A stretch of 64,000 bases of DNA from Eublepharis macularius (GCF_028583425.1 NC_072805.1:15076001-15140000); one strand, 5' to 3'. Shown: positions 52,201-63,559, numbered from the stretch's first letter. Numbers and translations are program-made. Notes: generated by a model from the sequence alone, not told the origin.

Positions 52201-53805
52201 GATAAGGATTCACTGTGACATATCTGCCGATGGCCAAGAATCCTCCCTGTATTATGGAATAAACCAGCTTCCAGGCTGTTTGTGAGGATAACAGAGAACG
52301 CTCGAGACAGCTAGCTAAATGCTTAACTGTTCCCATTATTGTTCCAAAATTTCAGCATCCTTTTACAGTGGCTCTCAGACCTTCAGGAACTTGAAAATAT
52401 CGATTTATCTACTGAAGGAGCACTCCCATCTCCTACAGAATTTTAGCACATTGCTGAGGATTCTGGGTTGTGTTTAAGGGAATTCAGTTCTTGCAAGGCC
52501 AGGCCTTTTGGACCTCACCATTATCTGAGTGTGTATCATACCATGTCCCTCCCCTCACCCGTGGCTGCACTTAGCAGGGAAAAGTCAATGGTGGGCCAGC
52601 CAGGTTAGTTTCTGTGCCAGTCCTGATCTTCTCATTGAGGAACTCCTAATGAGCCTGCAGTGGAGCACTGGGTCCCCCAGAACAAAGCCTCTGCCTTGCA
52701 CCTGAGGAGCTGCAGTGGGATCCATGAAGAAAATCACATTGGTCCTATGAGATCATGTTGTGATGAGACCATCAGGACCACTCTCAAAGCAGGCTCCATT
52801 GAAACAAACCAAAATAAGCAAGGATTTGCTCGACTCTCACCCATTGGAGCACGTCTAAGAAGTCTCCAGCGGTGTTTGCCCAGTGCCCAGTGCCTCAAGA
52901 AAGGAATCTAAAAGTGTATACTTGAGTAGACCTAAATTTGCATGGCGGGCATTTCCTAATGAAAGTCCTCCTTAGAGCATCCCATGTTTTGGAGCAGACG
53001 ACCCGTCCATGTTTTTATTCTCCCCAACAAAGAAGAGGCCAAATTTACACACAGACACCTGGGTGGAGATTGACATGATAGGTTGTTGTAATCGCTTTGC
53101 AAAAAAAGAGGTGAAAGCTCTTGCAACATCGAAGGTGACATTTTAGAAAAACAGTACCCAGTACACACATTTTACAAGTTGAATCATTTCTATAGATAGA
53201 TGGTTCACCAGTGACTGAATAGTTATGGCCAGAATCGAGGGTTATGCTGCTGGGGTGTTGTTGTTTTGTTGTTGTTATTCTGTGACCCTAATGTATGTTA
53301 GGACAACCCACAGCCTATCTAGGGGATGGTAGAGAGTAAAAGGACACAGACTGATCCGACAATCAGGTAGTCATGCTGTTTGAATCACAGCCTCCATTGC
53401 CTGCTCGCTGGGTGACCACAAGCATGCTGCTGTCCCTCAGTCTCATTCTGCCCTGACCTCTCTGTAATAGCAATACGGGTCTATCATACAGGGCTATTTT
53501 AAGGATTTAGGGATGCTTGAGTACCCTCTGGTTCGGCTCACAATCTGTGAGCCCGTCACAAACCAGGTGATGATTTTTCAACAGGCTGTTCGTCTGTTCG
53601 TTGGCATATTTGTGGCTTTCCCAAAGGTGGCTTTCCCATATACTTCTGAACACCGTAGCCAGAGCAATCTGCTTTTTGCACAAATGCATTCTCACGTGGC
53701 CAAGTTGAGTTCTGTTGTCCCTGTCCTGGCCTCTCTACTGCTCCGCTTGGCAAGCAGTAGATTAGCAAAAGCTTTCGTGAACCTTTTGGACTCCGGTTCC
53801 ATGAT

Positions 53806-53980
53806 GCCTGGAGACCTCCCAGAATTACAGTTGATCTCCAGGCCTCAGAGATCAATCCCCCTGGAGAAAATGGCTGCTTTGAAGGTGGGCACCATGGAAT
53901 TATACCCCACTGAAGTTCCACCCTCCCCAGGTTTGATCACCAAAATCTCCAGGAATTTCCCTGCCTGGAGGTGGCAACCA
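53806..53980 (+). repeat. GGGTTGCCAGC-family MITE, left end lost
   Basis: GCCTGGAGACCTCCC, CTGGAGAAAATGGCTGC, GAATTATACCCCACTGAAG, AATCTCCAGGAATTTCC and GAGGTGGCAACCA occur in the family order; the tips are eroded. Confidence 0.7.
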
Positions 53981-53997
53981 CGTAAAATCTGCAACAT

Positions 53998-54078
53998 GAA
54001 TCTGCTGCTCTTTAACTTGTTCACCGCTCTGGGCGAGGCACTAATCTGTCTAGAAGAGTGGTATATAAGTGCAGTTAT
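53998..54078 (+). repeat. SINE 3'-tail fragment
   Basis: CACCGCTCTGGGCGAGGC, then CTGTCTAGAAGAGTGGTATA and TAAGTGCAGTTATTATT. It corresponds to the tail of the SINE at about 19400-19465. Confidence 0.55.
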
Positions 54079-54319
54079 TATTAATACTCAGAAGATACTA
54101 ATGTATCCATCAAAATAAACATGTAATTCTTTTCTTGCTTGTTTAAAACCCGTATGTTGTGGGGGGAGCAAATTATGTCCTCATTTATTGTGTAAGTTGT
54201 TTTGGCGGAACAAAAGTCAGAAAAGGGAAAGTGTATGTGAGGGGGAGGTTCAAATATATGTTCTATTGGAAGTCAGGTCACGCGGTGACCCTGCTCTTCT
54301 CTGCGGGCCCATTTTGGGG

Positions 54320-54590
54320 GAGCCAGTTTGGAGTAGTGGGGACCAGTTTGGTGTAGTGGTTAAGAGCGCAGGACTCTAATCTGGAGAGCTGGGTTTGATC
54401 CCCACTCCTCCCCTTGAAGCCAGCTGGGTGACCTTGGCTCAGTCACAGCTTCTCGGAGCTCTCTCAGCCCCATCCACCTCACAGGGTGTTTCGTTGGGGG
54501 GATAATAACATACTTTGAAACCACTCTGAGTGGGCATTAGTTGTCCTGAAGGGTGGTATAATAAATCAAATGTTGTTGTTGTTGTTGCAA
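54320..54590 (+). mobile_element. Sauria-type tRNA SINE with duplicated head
   Basis: AGCCAGTTTGGAGTAGTGG is followed at once by a second head ACCAGTTTGGTGTAGTGG-TTAAGAGC. The rest is standard: B box GGTTTGATCCCC, GAAGCCAGCTGGGTGACC, CCACCTCACAGGGTGTTTCG, tail GGTGGTATAATAAATC and a GTT repeat. Confidence 0.85.
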
Positions 54591-54595
54591 ATGTT

Positions 54596-54848
54596 TGATT
54601 AATGTCCAGTTCTGATGAAAGGAGCTTTGACTCTTGAAAGCTCATACTCTGGAATCCTGTTGGTCTCTAGGCACCACTGGACTCGAGTCTTTCTCTTCTA
54701 CCTGAAACAACTTCTGAGCGTATACAGAGTGCCTTTCAGGAGCCTTGACTCTCAAAAACCTTGTACCCTGAAAATCTTGTTGGTCTCCAAGGTGTCACTA
54801 GGCTCGAATCTTGCTCTTCTACTGCAGACCAACATGGCTACCCACCTG
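54596..54848 (+). mobile_element. Tandem Penelope-like 3'-end modules
   Basis: Two successive units each show a GGAGC-TTGACTCT segment, CTTG-ACTCT, GTTGGTCTC-AGG and CTCGA-TCTT-CTCTTCTAC blocks. The first holds CTGATGA (54612-54618) and GAAA (54636-54639), the canonical hammerhead boxes, with a weak stem between. The second has lost both. Confidence 0.5.
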
Positions 54849-55567
54849 AAAGTGTCCGGCCTGTGACTTTGTAACTAGAAAGGTGGATGTTTATGGTGGT
54901 TTCCCGCTCACCACAGACCAGGTTTTTGTTGTCATTTCAGTTTGCAACCCAGGGGGATGGCAAGTCCTGTAAACCAGCCCCACATTTATGTGGCTGCTTT
55001 GTCCTCCGTTGACTATAATGTACTAAATTTGGAGGCTTTCAAGCTGTTTGGGAATGTAGAGACCCAAACGATTGCAACCAAATGTGCCTGTAATCTTCCA
55101 AAGGACACTGGATCCCCTTATACTGATTAGGGATGTAAAACAATAAAGATTCTTCCAGTGTTTATGTATCACTGGCAAACATTTAAACATTTTTCTAAGA
55201 GCTGGAAAATGGGCAACGGGGTTACTTGTGCATTCCAGGGTCGTCTTTGCCTGCAGAACGTAGCAATTTATAGTACTGGCCTTACTGTTAACAATCTGTG
55301 CTCGAGATTAACTCCAGAGCACGTTGACATATATAAGGATACTTAACAAAAAATCAGTAGCAAAGCTGATACTATGTTAAGAGTTGTACGTAGCCTAGAC
55401 AGATTGTGGGTTTGTTCAATGAAAACTTTGTGGGGGGGATAGATTAAAATGGTTGATTTATTAATCAAAACGTACACCACTAATTTTGGAATCAATGTTC
55501 GGTGGAAGCCCTTGGCACACCATTGTACCGCTGTAACAGTAGTACTCAGTGACTTGGGAGCTACATG

Positions 55568-56110
55568 CAGGGCCAGATCGAGGGGGGGCAAGGGGGGTAT
55601 CCTTCCCCCGGCGCCGCCAAAGAGGGGGCGCCAGGCGTACCTGCCAGCTGCCCGTGAGTCTGAGCACACGCCCTCGCCACCGCACGCTCCGCGGCGCACC
55701 ATGCACTGCAGTGGCTGGCTTGCCGCACGGGCGGCACAGGGCAGCAGGGCACGCTAACTGCGCAGAGGGCCTCCTAGCCCTGCGCTCAGCTGGCTGCGCG
55801 GCAAGCCGGCCACCCCAGCACCTGGTGAGCCGTGCAGCTGTCGGCAGCGAGAGCGTGCTCTGGGTCAGCTGGCTTGCCGCGCGGGGTGGCTGAGCGCAGG
55901 GCTGGGAGGTCCTGTGCGCGCAGCAAGCCAGCCAGCCGCCCCAGCACACGCCCGCGCCGCCGCCAGTTCCATGGCTCACCGAGTGCTGGAGCTTGCCGCG
56001 CATGGCTCCCGCCCTGTGTGATGACGTCACAATAGTGACGTCATCATGCAGCGCCAGGAGCCCCCAGGCAAGGTTTGCCCCAGGTGTCCGCGTGCCTGGA
56101 TCCAGCGCTG
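55568..56110. mobile_element. GC-rich non-autonomous hAT-type element mimicking a CpG island
   Basis: Ends CAGGGCCAGATCGAGG and GGATCCAGCGCTG are inverted at the tips (CAGSGC...GATC). A perfect 8-bp repeat GCTACATG flanks it (55560-55567, 56111-56118). The 543-bp interior is CpG- and GC-rich and has internal inverted blocks (GCTGGCTTGCCGC, GCGCAGGGCTGGGAGG / CCTAGCCCTGCGC). Two perfect TGACGTCA octamers lie at 56022-56029 and 56036-56043. No transposase is present; long open frames here reflect base composition. Confidence 0.8.
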
Positions 56111-56599
56111 GCTACATGTGAGTCTTTGACTTTCCACCTGTGACTCTTTGATGCCCTGTTCCATGATGTGGCACACAACCCATGTTCCAGGCAAGTGAGC
56201 ACTGCCGTTGCCTGGTAGGGCCTTTGGCTGGCAGCTGGTTCCCACCTTGCAACAGCTGCTGCCAGAGAGACTGGAGAATTGGTACGCAGTGCGCATCCCT
56301 AAGCCATGTGAGCCAAATACTAGGAATAGGAAGTAACCACGCCCCACGGTTTCCCACATCCTCTGCACTCCCATCCCAGCACTTAGGCAGCAGCGGGCAG
56401 GGACAGCAAGCTAGCCACCAAGAAGAGAGAATAAAACCACTGCCACCACCTTGGCAGATACCCAGGAAATGACCAAGCTGGCCACAGGAGGTGGTTGGTG
56501 GTTTTCCTTCCACAACCTGCTTGCTCTCCTCTGGGTGCCTTGGTGAGCTCACTAATATAACTTGCTTAGTTACTTGATTTTACTCCATTTTTTCTTCTC

Positions 56600-56790
56600 T
56601 GTGGGGACCCACAGCAGTTTACAACATTCTCCCCTTCTCCACTTTATCCTGACAACAACCCTGTGAGGTAGGTGAAGCTGAGAGCATGTGGCTGGCCCAA
56701 GGCCACCCAGCAGACTTCCATGGCAGAACTGGAATTTGAGCCTGGGTCTCCCAGACGCTAGTTCTATACTGCGCTGTGCTGGTTGTCAAA
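56600..56790 (-). mobile_element. tRNA-derived SINE (minus)
   Basis: CAACAACCCTGTGAGGTAGG, GGCTGGCCCAAGGCCACCC, ATTTGAGCCTGGGTC and GCTAGTTCTATACTGCGC follow the reversed SINE order. Confidence 0.65.
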
Positions 56791-57102
56791 CTTGCTGCCC
56801 CTTAAACACCTGGGAACACTTCTGTTCATTAGTTTCATCTCTCGGTTAAAGGTAGCCCGTGATAGACGATAGTGAAGTCTAAGCCACTTTCCCAGATGCA
56901 TCTCCCTAGGACTATCTGGAAGCAGGGCAGTGGATCACACTTCCTGGGGGGGGGGGTTATAACGGCTTTGGTTTGCGTGGACTGGCGCCTGTCAGTGGAG
57001 TGGTGCAGCTCAAGAATATAGTGAAATTTTTCCACCCAAGGCCCACCTCTAGATTTATTTTGTGCGCTTGTGGGGGCAGCCCAATTTGCACATGGGTGAA
57101 CT

Positions 57103-57401
57103 CAGGGCTTTTTTTCAGCAGGAACGTGGTGGAACGGAGTTCCGGCACCTCTTGAAAATGGTCACATGGCCGGTGGCCCCGCCCCCTGATCTCCAGACAG
57201 AGGGGAGTTTAGATTGCCCTCCGCGCCCCTCTAAACTCCCCTCTGTCTGGGGATCAGGGGGCGGGGCCACCGGCCATGTGACCATTTTCACCAAGGGCAA
57301 TTTAAACTTTAAAAAACTCCCCCCTTGTTCCAGCTGACCCAAAGTGACGTCATTGCGCGGTCCTGAGTTCCACCACCTTTTTCCCCAGAAAAAAAGCCCT
57401 G
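57103..57401. mobile_element. Non-autonomous hAT-type element, CAGGGCTTTTTTTC family (copy 3)
   Basis: Starts CAGGGCTTTTTTTCAGCAGG, ends AAAAAAAGCCCTG and has a perfect 8-bp TSD GGTGAACT (57095-57102, 57402-57409). It shares the inner inverted CAGACAGAGGGGAGTTTAGA block. At 299 bp it is the shortest of the three copies. Confidence 0.88.
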
Positions 57402-57814
57402 GGTGAACTCACAGCAGATTATTTGGTCTCTTGGTTCTCTTGTGACAGTTGGTGTCTGCTCAAAACAAAAGACACCACATACACAAAGTATTTCTCCTGT
57501 CTTGACTTTTTTTGTTTTAATTCCTACACTGCCTCCCGAAGGCAGTGTCAGCAGATGAAGATGAGGTGTACTTCACTTGGAACCCCAAGGTTACTGTAAA
57601 AGTATGGGGGAGAGGGTCTTGCCTCCAGACTGTTGGGCTTTGCACAGTTTTTGCAGTGTGTGTGGGGGGTTCTCTACGAATCCTGTTTGCAGGGGTGCAG
57701 AACGCTTCCTAAACATTCACTGTGGGGCACTGAAGGGACATACTTCTGAAAACGTTATCTCCCCTTTCCTCCAAGGACCACAGATGGGGGGTTCTCCCCG
57801 TTCCATTTAGAGAG

Positions 57815-57885
57815 CCTGTGTAGTGTAGTGATTGTCTGGCTAGGACCTGGGGTGCATGGGTTCAAATCCTGCTTTCTGTCAGTCT
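57815..57885 (+). mobile_element. tRNA SINE head fragment
   Basis: GTGTAGTGTAGTGATTGTC and B box GGGTTCAAATCCTGC at normal spacing, then truncated just before a Penelope-like palindrome. Confidence 0.55.
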
Positions 57886-57886
57886 A

Positions 57887-58012
57887 ACCAATAGTCCAAT
57901 AGCACATATAGAACTAACAAAATTTGTGGTAGAGTGTGAGCTTTTGTGAGTCCTGAAAGGTCATACCCTACCACAAATATAGGTGCTACTGGACCATTGC
58001 TCTTTTCCATGG
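57887..58012. mobile_element. Palindromic Penelope-like terminal fragment
   Basis: AGTCCAATAGCAC and TTTGTGGTAGAGTGTGAGCT pair with TCATACCCTACCACAAAT and GTGCTACTGGAC. This is the same module as 30044-30452 but without the nested MITE. A TSD is not clear. Confidence 0.6.
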
Positions 58013-58679
58013 CTAATAGCAAAGAGCAATTGATAGACATTTCCTTCTCCACGAATTTGCCTCCTACTGTTTAAAGGCAGTGGCCATCACTCTGTGTCAT
58101 ATCAGAAAATTCATTAGATAGTGACTAAAGAAGTGCTTCTATTTTACTTGCTCTGAATCTACTGCCATTCACCCTCACTGGCTGCCCTGGTGCCTATTTC
58201 TGGTATTATAAAAGAGGGATTAAAAAAATTCTCTCTCCCTTCTATCACTCATTGTTTTATAAACTTCTTTTTTGTTCCTCCTTAGCCATGTTTTTTTAAC
58301 TTGCTTTACGTTATCCTTAAATGGAAGATTCTCTGACTCCAAAATCATTGGAGGTACCCTTTTCAATAGCTCTGATAAATCCTGGGGCTGGCCAGAAGTG
58401 TACTCAGCAGTACAAATGTGATTATTATTTTTGCCCCACTTTTCCTCAAGATGGCTTACAATAATAAATTAAAAACATTTACTTAAAATCAAAATAAAAT
58501 AACCTTCTCTCACCCCCTTAAAAGATGTATGTCATTCACATTCAAATTATGTGACCGAACTCAAGATTTAGATAGACATTATGTTATTGGGTGATAATTT
58601 CTTAACGTAGGAAAATGCAGAATGGGATGTCGTTGGGTTGGATCTGGCAGACTCGTTCCGCTAATAGAAGCCCTCATCT

Positions 58680-58976
58680 GTGCAGTTCGTGGTTCGTTGC
58701 GTTTCACGAACCATGAACCATTATGAAATTTCCCAGTTCGTGAACCAGTTTGTTCGATTCGTGGAAACATCACTTCCTGGTCAGCAAAAGGTCTGTAGAG
58801 AGCCCATCCCCCATTGCCTAGGAAACTGATTGATTGGCACCAGGCTGTCTGCAGTGACAAACCGAAATATGAATCAAATGAACCGCGCTAAAATTAGTCA
58901 CAGTTTGTGACAAATAAGCTCCCACAAACCGGCCTGGTTCCTGACGAGCTTCAGTTCGTATTTCGGTTCACCTCTA
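58680..58976. repeat. GTTCGTGGTTCG-family element (copy 2)
   Basis: GCAGTTCGTGGTTCGTTGCG, TTTCACGAACCATGAACC, the central GAAACTGATTGATTGGCACC-AGGCTGTCTGCAGTGACAAA block and the end TTCGTATTTCGGTTCACCTC-TA are shared with 61977-62315. It is non-coding. Confidence 0.7.
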
Positions 58977-60023
58977 GAGTCAACTTTTCTCTCGTAGGGA
59001 TAATTACCTTCTATGCACACAAATACACACACAAAACCACATTTGTGATGACAGAATGATATTAATTCAATTTAAGTTGTTTATGTATAGCTATAGGGTT
59101 CATAGAGGAAAGTGAACCAGTGTGGCATATCTGACATCTTGGCCAAAAGAGGAAAGGAAGTTCTCTAATGCAACAGCAACAGACCTAAAAAGCAAGCGGG
59201 AACATTGCATCTGAGTTACGGTTTCCAAACATGTGAGAAACCACCAAATTCTTCCAAGTGCTGAGTGCCATCAAGTCCTTCTGTGTTGGGATCTGAGACC
59301 CCCTGCAGTGCCGGACCCATAGGGAAGCGAAGGAACACAGAGATACTCATTGGAGGAAGTTGATGTTTAGGAAAAGCTTTCACTCAGAGTCAGAATTTAC
59401 ATCCCAGATTTGTGTTGCTGAAACATAAAAGAGAGCAGGGACCTTGCTGAAGCACACGGCCACAGTGTGCTTATAAAACAGGATATTTTATACATTTTGA
59501 TGGGGTTTTTTTTTAAGCTTTTACCTGCTGGTAAGTAAGATGCCTCAGTAGGACTGAATGAATTCCCAGTGAAACGAAGCTGCTGTCTCATAGCTCCCTC
59601 TTGGTTTCATTAGCATTTGTGCTGGGTTGGATTCATTTAAGGGAAGGCTGTACTCCGCAACCTGTTGGGATAAATTTGTCTCTTCCAAGATGACTTGTAA
59701 CCACAGCCTATCGAGGAATGGAGTGAATCTGGGGGATTAGCACACAGCCCAGGAGGGGATTCTACAATATGGCTGCAGTAGTGACATCTCATGAGAGTTG
59801 CAAAGTTCTTAGGATCTTGGAGGACGAAAGCTGAGGAAGGAGTAAGCTCATGGGAGCCAAGAGACGATGTGAACAAGGGGCTGCACAACCAAGAGACTTT
59901 GGTCTTGAGGTTAATGCTGGGTCCCTTAGAGTTGGTATTGATGGCTCTCTCAAGGAGGTAATTTGAAGTTGGAGAAGGTATGTATCTTACATTTTTCTCC
60001 TACCCGTTCTCCGAGGAGACCAG

Positions 60024-60194
60024 GGCCGTTTCCACACGGCTTACCTTTGCTCGTAACAACCCGTAAGATTGCGCAAAAAACGCGGAAGATCACGTTTTCT
60101 CGCACAAATCTCGTGCGAGAAAATGCGATCTTCTGCATTTTTTGCGCAATCTTACGGGTCGTTACGAGCAAAGGTAAGCCGTGTGGAAACGGCC
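60024..60194. repeat. Fold-back MITE, GGCCGTTTCCACAC family, 3-bp TSD (copy 3)
   Basis: GGCCGTTTCCACACGGCTTA and TAAGCCGTGTGGAAACGGCC are perfectly inverted. The arms extend almost to the centre (TTTGCTCGTAAC / GTTACGAGCAAA). CAG is duplicated on both sides (60021-60023, 60195-60197). At 171 bp this is the best-preserved copy. Confidence 0.9.
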
Positions 60195-60209
60195 CAGGGT
60201 GGCATGCAT

Positions 60210-60530
60210 AGTTAACTTTACAATAATCCTGTGAGGTAGATCAGGTGCAGAGACTGGGGCACCCAGTGAGTTTCATGACTAAATAAAGACTTGAACACAG
60301 ACCTTGTCAGACCTAGGGCTAAAGTAGACATGACGGCATCCCCAGGTCCAAGTCAGGGATGCCACCATCATTTTAGAGCCTGATGCTGGCAAGTTAAAAA
60401 TACTTTTTAAAAAAGCAATGTTAGGCTCTGAAATGGTGGCAACATCCCTCGGTCAGACCTGGGGATGCCGTCACGTCTAGTTTGACCTATACTCCAGCAG
60501 TGTAACCACAATACCACACTGGTTTTGAGA
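60210..60530 (-). mobile_element. tRNA-derived SINE (minus), split by a TA-flanked fold-back
   Basis: TTTACAATAATCCTGTGAGG, GGGGCACCCAGTGAGTTTC and GACTTGAACACAG precede the break; AGTGTAACCACAATACCACA follows it. The inserted 60316-60487 unit separates the B-box side from the A-box side. Confidence 0.6.
60316..60487. repeat. TA-flanked fold-back element, GGGCTAAACTAGAC family
   Basis: The left arm GGGCTAAAGTAGACATGACG-GCATCCCCAGGTC pairs with the right arm GACCTGGGGATGCCGTCACG-TCTAGTTTGACC. TA lies outside both ends (60314-60315, 60488-60489). The inner TAGAGCCT/AGGCTCT blocks also pair. Confidence 0.75.
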
Positions 60531-61976
60531 GAAGCGCTAAATATAGTAGTAAGTAGGGCATATACTATCAGAGTTGCTAGGTCACCCGGCAACTGGCCGA
60601 GGGCAGGTGGAGATGGCCAAAGGCAGGGGGGAACTTACCAGCCCTCGCTCATGCTCACTTGGAATGTAATGGCGTCACTTCTGGAAACCACTCTGGTTTG
60701 GGGGCAAAACTCTATGATTTTTGCCCCAATCCAATGGCTTCACCAGCAGCTTGTTAACATCACTTCTGGGTGCACAGCAAGTGACATCAGTGTGTCTGCC
60801 AATGACATCATTACGTTGCCAGTGAGCAAGCATTCAGGCTCATAAGTAGGCTGTTTCCCCCCTTCATTTTCCCCGTTTCCCTCTGCCAGCCCGTTGAGCA
60901 GAGGCAGGGGCAGAGGATCCCCTGCCCCCAGTGGGGAAATGAAAAGCCTATATAATATATACCCTTGAGTTGACTGCTTTGTTCTTCTCCAGTGAGCTGG
61001 TTTCTTTCTGAAAATAAAATTACCTTTCATTGATTTGAATAACAAATGGATAATTCATTTTCCTGAAGACTGTTTGTTTTCAGACACTTTATTGTATGGC
61101 AGGACACTGGTGCTTTGTAGAACAGACAAACCTGCCTTCTACTAACCTTGGGCCATTGGTTGACCTATCTAGTTATTTCTTCTTTTTCTTTTTTCTGAGT
61201 CTGAGCTTTCTGAACCAGCGCCAACTGACAGGTGGTATAGTCCTCTCATGACAGTTGTCCCATCAATACTTGCCTTCTCAGAGATGGTTAACCGTCATTA
61301 TCTTTTGACGTTTTTACAAATCATTTTAACCCTTTCAAACCTCAGTCAGAGTTTATTTTAAGCCAGGGTTTACCAGGTGCAGAAGCTGTTTTGAAGTTGA
61401 GAGAGACTCCAGGGAGACAGAAAATATTGATAAAGTTTGCTTTTGAGCATGTATAAGTTTCCAGTCCTATGCTGAGAACTGTGCCATACATTGCAAAGTT
61501 TGCAGGTTGGGTCTGGCTTTCTTCCCTATCAGATATAACACAATCACACATGAATTGTGAGTTCTCCTCAGTTCCTCGGCATGCCATTCTCAATTAGAAT
61601 AAGAACCGTAGTACCTATGGGAAGGGGAAGGGACATTTACCTAGCCTGAAACAGCTTGGGGCAGGGACACAGTTGAGCCTGATGTGGAAATCCATATTCA
61701 TCCCAGGGAACACATGGGTTGCCCCAAATAGCCCCCTCTCAGGACTATTTCTGTTTGGCATAATGGGGTAAGGAGGAAGACCGTAGTTCCTTCTCCACAT
61801 GGTCCATGGTCACGATTCTAATTGGGCTCCACGTGTGTAGGAATTTCAGAGAAACCACCACTCACATGTGGTTGTGTTACATCTGACACATGGTGGGGAC
61901 CCTGACCTGACTTGTGTATTCCATAATGTATGAAAAGGGGTTATTTCCTGATCAGAGGACAGTTTTAGAGATGGGC

Positions 61977-62315
61977 ACACACTAGGAAAATGGTGATTCG
62001 TTGCAGTTTGTGGTTCGCCACATTTCACGAACCATGCACCTGCATGAAATTGCCCAGTTCATGAACTGTCACTTCTGGGACTGCAGAAGGTCTGCAGAAA
62101 GCCCATCCCTCCCCCGTTGCCTAGGAAGCTGATTGATCGGTGCCAGGCTATCTGCAGTGACAAACCAAAAAACCAAAACTGGCCTAAACATTGTCCAGTT
62201 CGTCACGGTTCGTCAGAAATGCTCTCTGACAAACCAGCCGGTTCGTAAACAAAAAAAAATAAAGGCCCGGTTCATGATGAACTTTGGTTCGTATTTCAGT
62301 TCGTATCCACCTCTA
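61977..62315. repeat. GTTCGTGGTTCG-family element (copy 3, longest)
   Basis: Starts AGAGATGGGCACAC and ends CAGTTCGTATCCACCTCTA, weakly inverted. The CCCATCCCTCCCCCGTTGCC, GAAGCTGATTGATCGG and CAGTGACAAACC central blocks match 58680-58976. Confidence 0.7.
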
Positions 62316-63125
62316 GATAGTTTCTATGAAGGCTGAAATCCTAGAACCTCTTTATTATAGACACCAAGCATTCTTCTCTAATATTCGTCCACCAAATGTT
62401 TTGCCTTCAGTGTTTTGCTAGTCTCGAAAGTGGCCCAAGTCATCTTTCCAGTGAAGCACTGCATCCTTTTTGCCGATGTCCATGTTACTGAACCCACTGC
62501 TCTGATTGGCTTGATAAGTGACTACTTTGATCCAACTCCACTGTTTGATATATGTTTCATCAGCATCGGTGGCGAACGGAAAGCCCTAATTGGATTCATT
62601 ATTCAAATTCAGAAGCGTTACAATGCGGAATTCTCAATTCCCTTTCATCCCCTCATCCTCTGTTAAAGTTTTATATATATCCATCTAGAACTTTCAAAAT
62701 TTATTCCCTAGCAGCTACTTTGGTACACTGACTTTTAAAAATAGATATTGATGGCACATACCCTGGCTCCGTTCTATGGCAAAATAGATATTCTCATCTG
62801 CACAGCAAAATATTAAATCGAGGTGGTAGTAATAGATCCAGAGGTTCCTCCGGGTGCTTAATAGTTAGTGGATGTAATATCCTTCAAAAGCATTGAAGAA
62901 GTAGCATATGGCCGTGGAAAGAAAGCTCCTTGTGGCATTCTAGCATCAAAGTCAAAAGGTAGGAACACAGAGTTATTACAAAAATTAGAGATGGAGAAAC
63001 CTATTACCTTGTGGGGGCAGACAGAATTGAGCAGCACGTTAGAACACAGATACTTACATTTTGGGTTCAGCAGTCTGGGGTGAAGGGGGGAGTACCAGCC
63101 TTTAGTGGCTAACATTGGACCTTCC

Positions 63126-63559
63126 CAGGGCTCATTTCGAGAGGGAACGCACAGGAACACAGTTCCAGCAGTTCCCCAAAGAGGTCACATGACAGGTGGC
63201 CCCACCCACCTGACTCTTGGCCGTTTGGGGCCTGTTTCGGCCTGGATTGGGGCCGAAACGGCCTGAATCGGGCCTCTGACAGGTGGTGGATCACTCTCCC
63301 ACTCAGCAGCGGCCCGATTCTGACCATTTTGGGCCCCTTTTCAGCCATTTTCAGCCCCTTTTTGCCATTTTGGGCCCAATTTCAGCCCTGACTGGCCAAG
63401 ATAGGGTCCAAAACAGCCAGGATCGGTGATGCCAGGGGGTGTGGCATATGCGATTCAGTTACGCTAATGACACACTTCCGGTGGTGGCAAGGGTATGGCA
63501 TATGCTAATGAGTTATGCTAATGAATTCCTCCAGCTCTTTTTCTATGAAATGACCCCTG
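63126..63559 (-). mobile_element. Non-autonomous hAT-type element, CAGGGGTCATTTCG family (copy 2)
   Basis: Starts CAGGGCTCATTTCGAG and ends CTATGAAATGACCCCTG, in the opposite orientation to 27085-27508. A perfect 8-bp TSD GACCTTCC flanks it (63118-63125, 63560-63567). It shares the CATATGCTAATGAGTTATGC and GGGCC-CTTTTCAGCC repeats. Confidence 0.88.

Noticed and set aside
53513..54118. 201-codon plus-strand frame
   Set aside because: It reads through a GGGTTGCCAGC MITE and a SINE tail; no protein motif.
55461..56030. 189-codon frame and GC-rich block as a second CpG-island gene
   Set aside because: The block is bounded by a perfect 8-bp TSD and inverted ends, so it is a hAT-type element.
62415..62666. 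83-codon plus-strand frame as a possible exon
   Set aside because: No recognisable domain, no convincing acceptor/donor pair with matching phase, and it does not match the expected KCTD15 continuation.
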